Shown here: positions 54,904 to 63,758 of the stretch, in pieces
Numbering within the stretch: the stretch's first letter is position 1
How the letters are laid out: each line of letters opens with the position of its first letter
Assembly: GCF_009766085.1 (NCBI RefSeq)
Contig: NZ_LMUF01000004.1
Coordinates: 56,560 to 120,559 of the forward strand
DNA length: 64,000 nucleotides
Direction: 5' to 3'
Source: Burkholderia sp. S171
Lineage (GTDB): Bacteria > Pseudomonadota > Gammaproteobacteria > Burkholderiales > Burkholderiaceae
Notes under the pieces: generated by a model
The model's input: the letters and a program-made list of their open reading frames with translations, nothing else
Database searches by the model: none
What the model was told of the DNA's origin: nothing
Position numbers and translations under genes: made by a program

Positions 54904-55244
54904 CTATTGAATTCCCCAGTTTTGATTGGCATCGCACGGCCTGCTTCTTGGGCGGGCCACACGGCTACATCAATGGTCTACGGCGGGAAACGGCGCTTCT
55001 TTAGATGTGTTTTCCGCACATGTTGCAAACTGATGTCGGTCTCACCAAAAGCGGGCGCCCGGGCTCCACGTGGGGGCAAATTACTGTCCGTTTCGCGACA
55101 AATTTTGGCCGGACAATGCGTAGAGGACACATTAAAATTATCACCAGACGGCGCATCCGGTTGCTTTCACGCGCTTCTGACGTGCTGCTGACGTGCTTCT
55201 GACCGACCACGAAATACGACGAGAGACAACTTCAAGCCACCATC
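54904..55244. other. intergenic region between chemoreceptor and MFS pump genes
   Basis: It holds the divergent promoters. Three 11-bp units (GCTTCTGACGT, GCTGCTGACGT, GCTTCTGACCG) stand in tandem at 55173-55205, just before the MFS gene. No gene is seen. Confidence 0.5.
55173..55205. repeat. tandem repeat, three units of 11 bp
   Basis: The units differ at one to two positions and end 39 bp upstream of the MFS start codon. Confidence 0.85.
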
Positions 55245-56489
55245 ATGCAGACAAGTATCGATAAAAGCGCGCTCGGCGCCGCCCCCGCCTTGAGCCCTGC
55301 CGTTTCGCGAACGGCCTTCTCTGTGCTCGGCGCGATCAGTTTTGCGCATTTGCTCAACGACATGATCCAGTCGCTGATTCTCGCCATTTACCCGATGTTC
55401 AAAAGCGAGTTTTCGTTGTCGTTTGGGCAGATCGGCTTGATTACGCTGACTTACCAGATCACGGCGTCGCTGCTGCAGCCGCTGGTCGGCTTATATACCG
55501 ACAAACATCCGAAACCGTATTCGCTGCCGGTCGGCATGGGTTTTACGCTGTGCGGTTTGTTGCTGATGTCGATGGCCGGAAGCTTTCCGGTATTGCTGGT
55601 CGCCGCGGCCCTGGTCGGATGTGGATCGTCAATCTTCCATCCCGAATCTTCGCGAGTGGCGCGGATGGCATCGGGCGGACGTCACGGGCTTGCGCAGTCC
55701 GTGTTCCAGGTCGGCGGCAATGCGGGCAGTTCCCTCGGGCCCTTGCTGGCCGCGTTGGTCGTGATGCCGCATGGGCAACGCAGCATTGCGTGGTTCTCGG
55801 CTGCGGCGCTCCTCGCCATCTTCGTGCTGGCCAACATTGGCCGCTGGTACCAGCGTCACCCGGCGGTGAAGAAGTCGCGTGCCTCGGCCGCTGTGTCGGC
55901 CTTGCCGCGCAATAAAGTCATGCTCGCCATGACGGTCCTGATGTTGCTTGTGTTTTCGAAGTACTTTTATCTCGCCAGCATCAGCAGCTACTTCACGTTT
56001 TACCTGATCAGCAAGTTTCATTTGCCGGTGGAAATCGCACAGGTCCATTTGTTCTGGTTTCTCGCAGCCGTGGCGGTGGGCACGATCGTGGGCGGTCCGG
56101 TAGGCGACAGGATCGGCCGCAAGGTTGTGATCTGGGTATCCATTCTGGGCGTCGCGCCGTTCACGCTGATGCTGCCGTTTGCGAACCTGTTCTGGACCGG
56201 CGTGTTGTCAGTGGTGATCGGGCTGATCCTGGCTTCCGCGTTCTCGGCCATCCTGGTTTATGCAACCGAGCTGATTCCCGGCAAGGTCGGCATGGTCGCG
56301 GGATTGTTCTTCGGCTTTGCGTTCGGCATGGGCGGCATCGGCGCAGCAGTCCTCGGCCATCTGGCTGACGCGACGAGCATCGATTATGTCTATAAGGTTT
56401 GTTCGTTCCTGCCGCTGATCGGAGTCCTGACGATCCTGCTGCCAAATACCCGGGATGCGAAGGACAAAACGGTAACGGCAAAAGCGTGA
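55245..56489 (+). CDS. MFS transporter, fosmidomycin resistance (Fsr) family
   Basis: 414 residues with 12 hydrophobic segments. The start of the body, FAHLLNDMIQSLILAIYPMF, and the loop LVGLYTDKHPKPY are characteristic of Fsr-type drug/H+ antiporters, as is HPESSRVARMASGGRHGLAQSVF. It is single; the next operon has its own promoter. Confidence 0.88.
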   Translation: MQTSIDKSALGAAPALSPAVSRTAFSVLGAISFAHLLNDMIQSLILAIYPMFKSEFSLSFGQIGLITLTYQITASLLQPLVGLYTDKHPKPYSLPVGMGFTLCGLLLMSMAGSFPVLLVAAALVGCGSSIFHPESSRVARMASGGRHGLAQSVFQVGGNAGSSLGPLLAALVVMPHGQRSIAWFSAAALLAIFVLANIGRWYQRHPAVKKSRASAAVSALPRNKVMLAMTVLMLLVFSKYFYLASISSYFTFYLISKFHLPVEIAQVHLFWFLAAVAVGTIVGGPVGDRIGRKVVIWVSILGVAPFTLMLPFANLFWTGVLSVVIGLILASAFSAILVYATELIPGKVGMVAGLFFGFAFGMGGIGAAVLGHLADATSIDYVYKVCSFLPLIGVLTILLPNTRDAKDKTVTAKA

Positions 56490-56568
56490 TGATCACGGTC
56501 ATGTGAGCAGAACACACATCCGACCGGCGAACGCACAACTCTAAAACGAGTTTTCGTGTCGACGTTCC

Positions 56569-56612
56569 AGGAGCCCCACAAGGTTGTCACTTGACAACCT
56601 TGTGGGGCTCCT
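56569..56612. promoter_or_regulatory. perfect 21-bp inverted repeat overlapping the promoter of the toxin-antitoxin-like operon
   Basis: Arms 56569-56589 and 56592-56612 are perfectly complementary with a 2-nt centre. The second arm contains the -35 TTGACA (56591-56596, shared with the centre) and most of the spacer to the -10 TAATAT (56614-56619, spacing 17). This is a near-consensus promoter with an overlapping operator, typical of autoregulated toxin-antitoxin operons. The palindrome may also end the MFS transcript. Confidence 0.75.
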
Positions 56613-56629
56613 CTAATATGGGGCTAACG

Positions 56630-56908
56630 ATGACTCGATCACAGCATCAGAAGAAGGAAATTGAAGAAGCATTGCGGCACGCCGAAACGCATGGCTGGCG
56701 CGTCGAACAAGGAGGGAGCCATGCGTGGGGACGGATTTATTGTCCATTCAACGCGGCTGAGTGCCGCTGCGGCGAGTTTTGTATTACCAGTGTGTGGAGC
56801 ACGCCGAAAAACGCGGTGAATCATGCGCGAGCCATCAAGCGCGTGGTCGACAACTGCACGCTTCAGGCAGGTAAAGTTCCGGACAATCAGCGGTACCCAT
56901 TAAGGTAA
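56630..56908 (+). CDS. HicA-like small protein, probable toxin
   Basis: 92 residues. The centre GWRVEQGGSHAWGRIYCP resembles the HicA mRNA interferase core (Gly-rich strand, GSH with the catalytic His). The C-terminal part adds ITSVWSTPKNAVNHARAIKR. With the -10 box ending at 56619, transcription should begin near 56626, so the ATG at 56630 would make an almost leaderless mRNA; the ATG at 56618 lies inside the -10 box and cannot be used. The next gene follows after 4 bp. Confidence 0.65.
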   Translation: MTRSQHQKKEIEEALRHAETHGWRVEQGGSHAWGRIYCPFNAAECRCGEFCITSVWSTPKNAVNHARAIKRVVDNCTLQAGKVPDNQRYPLR

Positions 56909-56912
56909 CACC

Positions 56913-57437
56913 ATGGAATACACGTTCACATTGAAGTACCGGTTGTCGGAAAACGCCTGCGATCACGAAGCGTTGATCGGACGTCTGGGTGCCGCAGGAT
57001 GCGACGACGCATTGATCGGCGTAGGTCAGCCGGGTCGGATTGCACTGGCATTTACGCGTGAAGCAGACAGCGCGCAAGCAGCATTGACGAGCGCATTGAA
57101 GGACGTCAAGTCGGCCGTTCCGAGCGCCACTCTGGTGGAGGCTTCACCGGATTTTGTCGGCCTGACCGACGTCGCCGACGCAATCGGCGTAACGCGTCAG
57201 AACATGCGCAAGTTAATGCTCACGAACGCGGATACGTTTCCTTCGCCGGTGCACGAAGGCAGCACCGCAATATGGCATCTGGCGGAAGTCATGGACTGGC
57301 TTAAGGCCAAAGGCACGTATCAGCTTGAACAAGCGGTTCACGAAATTGCTGAGACGACCATGCAAGTCAATCTCACGAAAGAGACGCAGCGACTCACGCC
57401 CCGGGCGGAGCGTGAGTTGCGGGCTTTGGTGAAGTAA
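56913..57437 (+). CDS. HTH protein, probable antitoxin partner
   Basis: 174 residues: an N-terminal domain of about 80 residues (MEYTFTLKYRLSEN...), a central AlpA/excisionase-like HTH (about 85-135; LTDVADAIGVTRQNMRKLM and AIWHLAEVMDWL) and a helical tail. It lacks the standard HicB sequence but stands in the HicB position after a HicA-like gene. The HTH probably binds the palindrome upstream of the operon. It converges with prpE, with only 12 bp between them. Confidence 0.65.
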   Translation: MEYTFTLKYRLSENACDHEALIGRLGAAGCDDALIGVGQPGRIALAFTREADSAQAALTSALKDVKSAVPSATLVEASPDFVGLTDVADAIGVTRQNMRKLMLTNADTFPSPVHEGSTAIWHLAEVMDWLKAKGTYQLEQAVHEIAETTMQVNLTKETQRLTPRAERELRALVK

Positions 57438-57449
57438 CGGGAATAACCG

Positions 57450-59345
57450 CTACTGCCGCGCCAAAGCCTCCTTCACCTGGAGCAGCGCCCCGGCATCCTC
57501 GATCATCGGCAGATCGCCGGGGTCGCGCCCTTCTGCCAACGCCGCAATTGCCCGTCGTAGTAACTTGCCCGACCGAGTCTTCGGCAGCATCGCCAGGAAA
57601 TGGACTCTCGCGGGACGGGCGATCGCACCCAAATGCGCATCCACGCTTCGACAAAGTTCACCTTCAAGCGCTTCACGCGCGCCCTCTGCGTCCAAGGCCT
57701 GGGCATCGCGTAAAACGACGAAGGCCAGTGCCACTTGCCCTTTCACGGAATCGGCCACGCCCACCACCGCCACTTCAGCCACGGCCCGGTGACTGCTTAA
57801 CGCCTCCTCTATCTCACGCGTGCCCAGCCTGTGCCCCGCCACGTTGATCACGTCGTCAGTACGGCCGAGGATGGATACGTAGCCGTCTTCGTCGGTCACG
57901 CCCCAGTCGAAGGTCGAATAGAGTTGCTGCCCCGGCACGCTTTCCCAGTAAGTCTTGATGAAGCGTGAATCGTCGCCCCATACCGTCTGCATGCAACCCG
58001 GCGGCAACGGATAATCGAGCGCAATCACGCCCTTCTCACCCGGTGCACAGATTTCACCCGTCGCCTCGTTTCGCACGGTCAATGCAAAGCCCATCGAAGG
58101 CACGCCCGGCGATCCTAGCTTCGGCGGCAACGCTTCAATACCGCGTGGGATCGCGATCATCGGCCAGCCGGTTTCGGTCTGCCAGTAGTTATCGACGACC
58201 GGCTTTTTCAGTGCGCCCTGGATCCACTGCGCGGTGGGTTCATCCAGCGGCTCGCCGGCCAGAAACAACGTGCGCAGACTCGATAAATCCGCTTGCTCCA
58301 TCAGCTTCGGATCCTGTTTTTTGAGCACGCGCAACGCGGTCGGCGCGGTGAACATCAGGTTGATCTTGTGCTGCTCGATGATCCGCCACCAGATACCGCC
58401 ATCGGGGCGAATCGGCGTGCCTTCGTACATGACCGTTGTCAGGCCGGCGATCAGCGGTGCATAAATAATGTAGCTGTGCCCGACCACCCAGCCCACGTCC
58501 GACGCGGTCCACATGGTGTCCCCGGGCTTGCCCTGGAAGATATGTTCCATCGATGCCGCCAGCGCCACCGCGTACCCGCCCACGTCGCGTTGCACGCCCT
58601 TCGGCTTGCCGGTCGTCCCCGACGTATAGAGCACGTACGACGGTTCGTTCGATTCGAGCCAGACGCACGGGACGTGGGCATCGAAGAACTGTTCACGCAA
58701 CGGTTCGTAGGACACCAGATACGGTGCTTGCAACCTTTCCGGCGCAAGCTGGCGGTCGATCAGCAATACCTTCGGGACTTTATGCGTGGCGCGCGCGAGC
58801 GCTTCGTCCACAAGCGGCGTGTAATCGATCACCTTGCCTGCCCGTGCACCCGCGTCGGCGGTAACGATCAGCACGGGCGTGGCGTCATCAATGCGCGCCG
58901 CCAGGCTCGGGGCCGCAAAGCCGCCGAAGACGACCGAATGGATGGCGCCGAGCCGCGCGCAGGCGAGCATCGCGAACAGCGCTTCGGGGATCATCGGCAG
59001 ATAGATCAGGACGCGCTCGCCCTGTTTCACACCGAGCGAGCGCATGACCGCGGCCATGCGGTTCACTTCGGCGTGCAGTTCGGCATAGGTGTAGCGGCGC
59101 TCGATGCCGGTTTCCGTCGACACATACACCAGCGCATTTTGCTGAGCGCGTGCGGCGAGATGCCGGTCGACGGCGTTGTAGCAAAGATTGGTTTTACCGC
59201 CGACAAACCAGCGCGCGAACGGCGGATTGCTGCGATCAAGCACCTGCTCAAACGGCGTTTCCCAATGGATGCGCCGCGCCTGTTCGCCCCAGAACGATTC
59301 CGGATCGTCGATCGAACGGCGATGAGCTTCACGATAAGTCGGCAT
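57450..59345 (-). CDS. prpE: propionyl-CoA synthetase (propionate--CoA ligase)
   Basis: 631 residues of the ANL superfamily: A3 motif YTSGTTGKPKGVQRD, A5 NYWQTETGWP and the C-terminal acylation Lys in TRSGKLLRR. It activates propionate to propionyl-CoA for the methylcitrate cycle. The ATG at 59345 (MPTYREAHRR) matches the usual PrpE start; the frame is open upstream to 59510 without family similarity. The other prp genes are not in the window. Confidence 0.92.
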   Translation of the reverse strand: MPTYREAHRRSIDDPESFWGEQARRIHWETPFEQVLDRSNPPFARWFVGGKTNLCYNAVDRHLAARAQQNALVYVSTETGIERRYTYAELHAEVNRMAAVMRSLGVKQGERVLIYLPMIPEALFAMLACARLGAIHSVVFGGFAAPSLAARIDDATPVLIVTADAGARAGKVIDYTPLVDEALARATHKVPKVLLIDRQLAPERLQAPYLVSYEPLREQFFDAHVPCVWLESNEPSYVLYTSGTTGKPKGVQRDVGGYAVALAASMEHIFQGKPGDTMWTASDVGWVVGHSYIIYAPLIAGLTTVMYEGTPIRPDGGIWWRIIEQHKINLMFTAPTALRVLKKQDPKLMEQADLSSLRTLFLAGEPLDEPTAQWIQGALKKPVVDNYWQTETGWPMIAIPRGIEALPPKLGSPGVPSMGFALTVRNEATGEICAPGEKGVIALDYPLPPGCMQTVWGDDSRFIKTYWESVPGQQLYSTFDWGVTDEDGYVSILGRTDDVINVAGHRLGTREIEEALSSHRAVAEVAVVGVADSVKGQVALAFVVLRDAQALDAEGAREALEGELCRSVDAHLGAIARPARVHFLAMLPKTRSGKLLRRAIAALAEGRDPGDLPMIEDAGALLQVKEALARQ

Positions 59346-59544
59346 TCGGACCCCTGTCTGAACCTTTGTCTGGTAGCGGAACGCCACGCCTGAATCAGCG
59401 TCAGGCGACAAGCGAATTGCTCCTGAGCATAGTTCAGGCCGTGAGGCGCTGCTAGAGAGGGACGGCCCTGAGTCGACTGCCGGGTGACCGGTTTTGCCAC
59501 GTGACGTCACCCGCCATCATTTCAACAAAGACCGCGATGCGCCG

Positions 59545-60060
59545 TTATGGCATCTGCAAGCGCGGCTTATCGGTGGATCGGGATTTCTCCAGATCGCTTG
59601 CTGAATGCTTGAGCAGCACGGGCGCGAGTTCGCCCGCCACCCGCATGCTGGACACCACAACCAAACGCACGCCGCCGCCCTGCGTCGCGGCGCGCACAGC
59701 TTCCCGCGTCGATGCCCGCGCTTCTATCCTCGGCTCTATCACAATGAATCCCCGGCAAAAAAGGGCGAGAGCGTCCCGGTGGGAACGTAGCCATGCGCTT
59801 CGGAGGCGCGTGTCATCGGCGGTTTCATCGGCGTCATGATCCGACACGATCACAAACGGCGTTTTCAACGATAACAACCGCTGCATCTCTGCGCCCCAGC
59901 CGAACGCGTAGCCCGCCTGCACCGCGCGTCGACGCAAACGCACGAGCGGAAAGCGGCTGGCGTCGTGCATGCGCTGATCGGGAATACCGAATGCGTCGGA
60001 CGCATCGATAACGATGGCGGAGCTAATGGACTTGGCCAAGGGAGTTGGGGTAGCAATCAC
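59545..60060 (-). CDS. unknown protein, second gene of a Fur-box operon
   Basis: 171 residues from a GTG at 60060, which overlaps the stop codon of the upstream gene as GTGA. Sequence features are SAIVIDASDAFGIPDQRM, FVIVSDHDADETADD and GFIVIEPRIEARA, an alpha/beta protein with no family I recognise. The longer frame to 60306 would overlap the whole upstream gene and is rejected. Confidence 0.6.
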   Translation of the reverse strand: MIATPTPLAKSISSAIVIDASDAFGIPDQRMHDASRFPLVRLRRRAVQAGYAFGWGAEMQRLLSLKTPFVIVSDHDADETADDTRLRSAWLRSHRDALALFCRGFIVIEPRIEARASTREAVRAATQGGGVRLVVVSSMRVAGELAPVLLKHSASDLEKSRSTDKPRLQMP

Positions 60061-60281
60061 AGCGGTCTCGTACTCCAGAAATTCATGGCTAATGCAAGGT
60101 TTGCGACTATCGGACGACGTGAAAACCGGGGTCGCCGGGGCTGCTTCGCGATGTCGCTGATATCGCCGGTGGGTTGCGCTACTTCGGCGAGCCATGCGCG
60201 GCGCGTGGTCTCGATCACCTGTGCGGTGGTCGCGGACATTGCGCGCTGTGCCCGGCTGGAGTCGGGCGTCGTTTCGGTCAT
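60057..60281 (-). CDS. small protein of 74 residues, first gene of a Fur-box operon
   Basis: It starts MTETTPDSSRAQRAMSATTA and has a basic centre (KQPRRPRFSRRP). The ATG at 60281 has AGGAGG at five bases, a very strong ribosome site. It lies 25 bp after a Fur-box-like palindrome, so it should be iron-regulated. No family is recognised. Confidence 0.6.
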   Translation of the reverse strand: MTETTPDSSRAQRAMSATTAQVIETTRRAWLAEVAQPTGDISDIAKQPRRPRFSRRPIVANLALAMNFWSTRPL

Positions 60282-60305
60282 GCGGACCTCCTGTCGTCTC
60301 GAACA

Positions 60306-60334
60306 TTGTAATTGCGAATCATTCTCAATTACAA
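60306..60334 (-). promoter_or_regulatory. Fur-box-like palindrome
   Basis: Perfect 9-bp arms TTGTAATTG (60306-60314) and CAATTACAA (60326-60334) flank CGAATCATTCT. The core GCGAATCATTCTCAATT fits the Fur consensus of Burkholderiaceae. It lies immediately upstream of the 74-residue protein gene. Confidence 0.7.
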
Positions 60335-60609
60335 GAGAGATTTTTGGGGAGCGAGTCGAGGGGCGATAGAAGAGATGCGGATGATGAAGACGCACGTGGG
60401 GAGAGGCGGCACGGGTGGCCCGCCACGCAGATAAGCTCGCGACAAATTCGCTGTTACTTTCTGAGTGTAGAAAGGAGACAGATCGCGCCGCTGGGCTTGG
60501 AAAATTCCCAGACGCTAAAGACGACGGTTTTCAGGAAGAGAAGACGCGCGTCGCCTATGCAAGCTCACGCGGCGGAGACAGTCGCCGAATTCCCGCCGAA
60601 AGTGGATGC
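60335..60609. other. intergenic region with a degenerate copy of the end of the nucleosidase gene
   Basis: Positions about 60545-60602 resemble 60625-60684 (the last codons of the nucleosidase gene and the bases just inside them) at roughly three of four positions, offset by about 85 bp. No gene is seen. Confidence 0.4.
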
Positions 60610-61401
60610 TCAAGAAGGACTACGTACGTCGCCTATGGAAGCCCACACGGCCAGAAACCGCCGCAAGATTCCCGACGAATAGGTTCCACCGAGCGCATGC
60701 AGGAACTCGAGGAAGGATTCGGGCGCGTCGGCATCGGCGGTATCCGAGACCGTGCGCACAACCGAGCATGCAACACCGTGCTCGAAACATACTTGCGCGA
60801 GCGCCGCGCCTTCCATCTCGACCGCCAGCGCGTCAGGCAACGCTGCGCGCAGCGCATCCACCTCGGCATGACTCGATACAAACCGGTCCCCGCTCACGAT
60901 CAGCCCGCGATGCAACCGTGGCGGGTGCACACCAAAACGCGCCTCCAGCGTAGCGTGTTCATCGGCGAGGAATGCTCTGCATGCTTCTGCCAGCGCGCTA
61001 TTCAGCGTGGCATCGCCGGGAAAGCGCGCCATGCCGAGCAATGGCACTTCAAAGCGCGGAAATAGCGGCGACGCGTCGAGATCGTGCTGCATCAGTGTTT
61101 CACCAATCACGATATCGCCAACACGCACGTCTTTCCGGACGCCGCCAGCGACGCCGGTGAACACAATGGCATTCACGCCGAACACGTGGATCAACGCGCT
61201 CGCGGTCGCCGCTGCGGCCACTTTTCCGACGCGCGCGAGCGTCACGACGCACGGCACGCCATGCGCGATGCCGACGTGATATTCGCGCCGGCCGATGGTC
61301 TCGGTACGCACGTCACCGCCCACGCGCATCGATTCGATCAGGTCGCCCAGTTCCTGCGGCAACGCGGCCATGATGCCGAGACGTCTCACGCTCGCGGTCA
61401 T
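60610..61401 (-). CDS. mtnN: 5'-methylthioadenosine/S-adenosylhomocysteine nucleosidase
   Basis: 263 residues of the PNP/UDP fold. GVAGGVRKDVRVGDIVIG, the catalytic Glu in VEMEGAALAQV and the catalytic Asp in VRTVSDTAD are present. It cleaves MTA and SAH to adenine, feeding methionine recycling and quorum-signal metabolism. The ATG at 61401 overlaps the stop codon of uvrD (ATGA), so it is coupled to it. It is somewhat longer than E. coli MtnN. Confidence 0.88.
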   Translation of the reverse strand: MTASVRRLGIMAALPQELGDLIESMRVGGDVRTETIGRREYHVGIAHGVPCVVTLARVGKVAAAATASALIHVFGVNAIVFTGVAGGVRKDVRVGDIVIGETLMQHDLDASPLFPRFEVPLLGMARFPGDATLNSALAEACRAFLADEHATLEARFGVHPPRLHRGLIVSGDRFVSSHAEVDALRAALPDALAVEMEGAALAQVCFEHGVACSVVRTVSDTADADAPESFLEFLHALGGTYSSGILRRFLAVWASIGDVRSPS

Positions 61402-63758
61402 TCCACCGCCTGCAACTTCGCGACCGCCAGCGCGAGCCACTTCTCGCCGTGTCGCTTGAAGCGCACGTGTGCACGGGCATCGGCGCCTGCACCTTCAAGC
61501 CCGATCACCGTGCCTTCGCCAAACTTGTTGTGAAACACGGCCTGACCGACCTTGAAACCGGTGTCGGCGGCGCGCTGGCTGTTGGCGAACGCGGGCAGTG
61601 GCTTGCCGGCATCCGGATCGGCATACGCGGCGCGTTCCTTGTCGGGCTTGGCGAACCAGTCGCGGCCCCAGCCGGCGTTATCTGCTCGGCCGCCCCATCG
61701 CGCGCCCGCCTCCATCTTGGGTGTCAGCCACTTGAGCGAGCCTTCCGGGAGTTCATCGAAGAAACGGGAACGAATGTTGTAGCGCGTCTGGCCATGCAAC
61801 ATCCGGCTTTGCGCAAACGACAAATACAGCCGCTCCTTCGCGCGCGTGATCGCCACGTACGCCAGTCGCCGTTCCTCTTCGAGTCCGTCGGTTTCCTGCG
61901 CGCTGTTCTCGTGCGGGAACAGGCCTTCTTCCAGGCCCGTGATAAACACCGCCATGAATTCAAGGCCCTTGGCTGCGTGCACCGTCATCAGTTGCACGGC
62001 GTCCTGACCGGCTTGCGCCTGGTTATCGCCGGCTTCGAGCGATGCGTGCGACAGGAACCCGGCCAGCGGCGTCATGGTGTCGGGATTTTGCGCAGGATCG
62101 GCGGGGCTTTCCGGGTCGAGCACATCGACTGACGGATCGTCGGTCGCCAAGCCGATTTCCGGCGCGTTCGTCGCGCCCGGACGAAGCGGAATGGAGCGCG
62201 CGGGGGTATCGAGCCCGTAGCCCTCCTCCTGCACGAACGCCGCAGCGGCGTTCACCACTTCCTGCAAGTTCTCCAGCCGGTCCTGACCCTCGCGCTCGTT
62301 CTCGTAATGCGTGGCGAGACCACTTGCGCGAACCACGTATTCCACCGTTTCCGGCAGGCTCATCTGCTGCGTTTCGGCGCGCATCTTGGCGATCAGTTGC
62401 GCAAACGCGCCGATGCTCGAACCCGCCTTGCCCATCACGTAAGGAACGGCGGCAGCCATCGAACAGTTGTGGAGGCGCGCGGCGTCGGCCAGTTGCTCGA
62501 TCGACCTTGCACCAATGCCACGCGTCGGAAAATTCACGACGCGGGCGAACGCGGTGTCGTCGTTCGGGTTGTCGATCAGGCGCAGATACGCCAGCGCGTG
62601 CTTCACTTCCTGGCGTTCGAAGAACCGCAAGCCGCCATACACGCGATACGCAATGCCCGCGTTCACCAGCGTGTGTTCGATGGTTCGCGACTGCGCGTTG
62701 CTTCTATACAGGATGGCGATTTCGCCGCGCGCCGAGCCGGCATGGATCATCGCCTTGATCTCCTCGACGATCCACGCCGCCTCCTGCGTATCGGTCGCGG
62801 CCTCGTACACGCGCACGGGTTCGCCGTGACCGGCGTCGGTGCGAAGATTCTTGCCGAGGCGCCGCGAATTCTTGGCGATCAGGAAGTTGGCGGTATCGAG
62901 AATATGACCGTGCGAGCGATAGTTCTGCTCCAGCTTGATCATGTTGCGCACGTGGTACTCGCGCTCGAAGTCGTGCATGTTGCCGACGTTCGCGCCACGA
63001 AATGCGTAGATGGACTGATCGTCGTCGCCGACTGCGAAGATGGCGTTGTGCTCGCCAGCCAGCATTTTCAGCCACGCGTATTGCAGCTTGTTCGTGTCCT
63101 GGAATTCATCGACGAGGATGTTGCGAAAGCGCGCCTGATAGTGCGCGCGCAGCGGCGGATTGTGCGCGAGCAATTCGTAGCAGCGCAGCAGCAGTTCGGG
63201 GAAATCGACCACGCCTTCGCGCTGGCATTGCTGCTCGTAGGCTGCGTACAGCTCGACGAACTTCATGTTGAAGGAATCGGTCGCGTCGACATCTTTCGGG
63301 CGCAGGCCTTGTTCCTTGGCGTTGTTGATGAAGTACTGGAGATTTTTAGCCGGATATTTCTCATCGTCGATATTCAGGCCCTTCATCAGGCGCTTGATTG
63401 CCGACAACTGGTCCGCTGTATCGAGGATCTGGAACGTCTGGGGGAGGCCTGCGTCGCGGAAATGGGCGCGCAGCATGCGGTTGCAGAGGCCGTGAAAGGT
63501 GCCGATCCACATGCCGCGGGTGTCGATGGGCATCATCGCGGTCAGGCGCGCCATCATTTCCTTGGCGGCCTTGTTCGTGAAGGTGACGGCGAGAATGGTC
63601 GTGGGCGAGGCGAACCCCTGCTGGATCAGCCAGGCGATACGCGTGATGAGTACGCGCGTCTTGCCGCTGCCCGCGCCCGCGAGGATAAGCGCCGGCTCGT
63701 TCGGCAGCGTGACGGCGGCGAGTTGTTCAGGGTTCAGATTGGCGAGCAGATCGGGCAT
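61398..63758 (-). CDS. uvrD: DNA helicase II, UvrD/PcrA type
   Basis: 786 residues of SF1A helicase. Walker A GAGSGKTR, motif II VDEFQDTN, motif III VGDDDQSIYAFRGA and motif V MTVHAAKGLEF are all present. A C-terminal Tudor-like segment (VGQAVFHNKFGEGTVIGLEG) matches UvrD/PcrA. It acts in nucleotide excision and mismatch repair. The start MPDLLANLNPEQLAAV is the usual one. Confidence 0.95.
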   Translation of the reverse strand: MPDLLANLNPEQLAAVTLPNEPALILAGAGSGKTRVLITRIAWLIQQGFASPTTILAVTFTNKAAKEMMARLTAMMPIDTRGMWIGTFHGLCNRMLRAHFRDAGLPQTFQILDTADQLSAIKRLMKGLNIDDEKYPAKNLQYFINNAKEQGLRPKDVDATDSFNMKFVELYAAYEQQCQREGVVDFPELLLRCYELLAHNPPLRAHYQARFRNILVDEFQDTNKLQYAWLKMLAGEHNAIFAVGDDDQSIYAFRGANVGNMHDFEREYHVRNMIKLEQNYRSHGHILDTANFLIAKNSRRLGKNLRTDAGHGEPVRVYEAATDTQEAAWIVEEIKAMIHAGSARGEIAILYRSNAQSRTIEHTLVNAGIAYRVYGGLRFFERQEVKHALAYLRLIDNPNDDTAFARVVNFPTRGIGARSIEQLADAARLHNCSMAAAVPYVMGKAGSSIGAFAQLIAKMRAETQQMSLPETVEYVVRASGLATHYENEREGQDRLENLQEVVNAAAAFVQEEGYGLDTPARSIPLRPGATNAPEIGLATDDPSVDVLDPESPADPAQNPDTMTPLAGFLSHASLEAGDNQAQAGQDAVQLMTVHAAKGLEFMAVFITGLEEGLFPHENSAQETDGLEEERRLAYVAITRAKERLYLSFAQSRMLHGQTRYNIRSRFFDELPEGSLKWLTPKMEAGARWGGRADNAGWGRDWFAKPDKERAAYADPDAGKPLPAFANSQRAADTGFKVGQAVFHNKFGEGTVIGLEGAGADARAHVRFKRHGEKWLALAVAKLQAVE

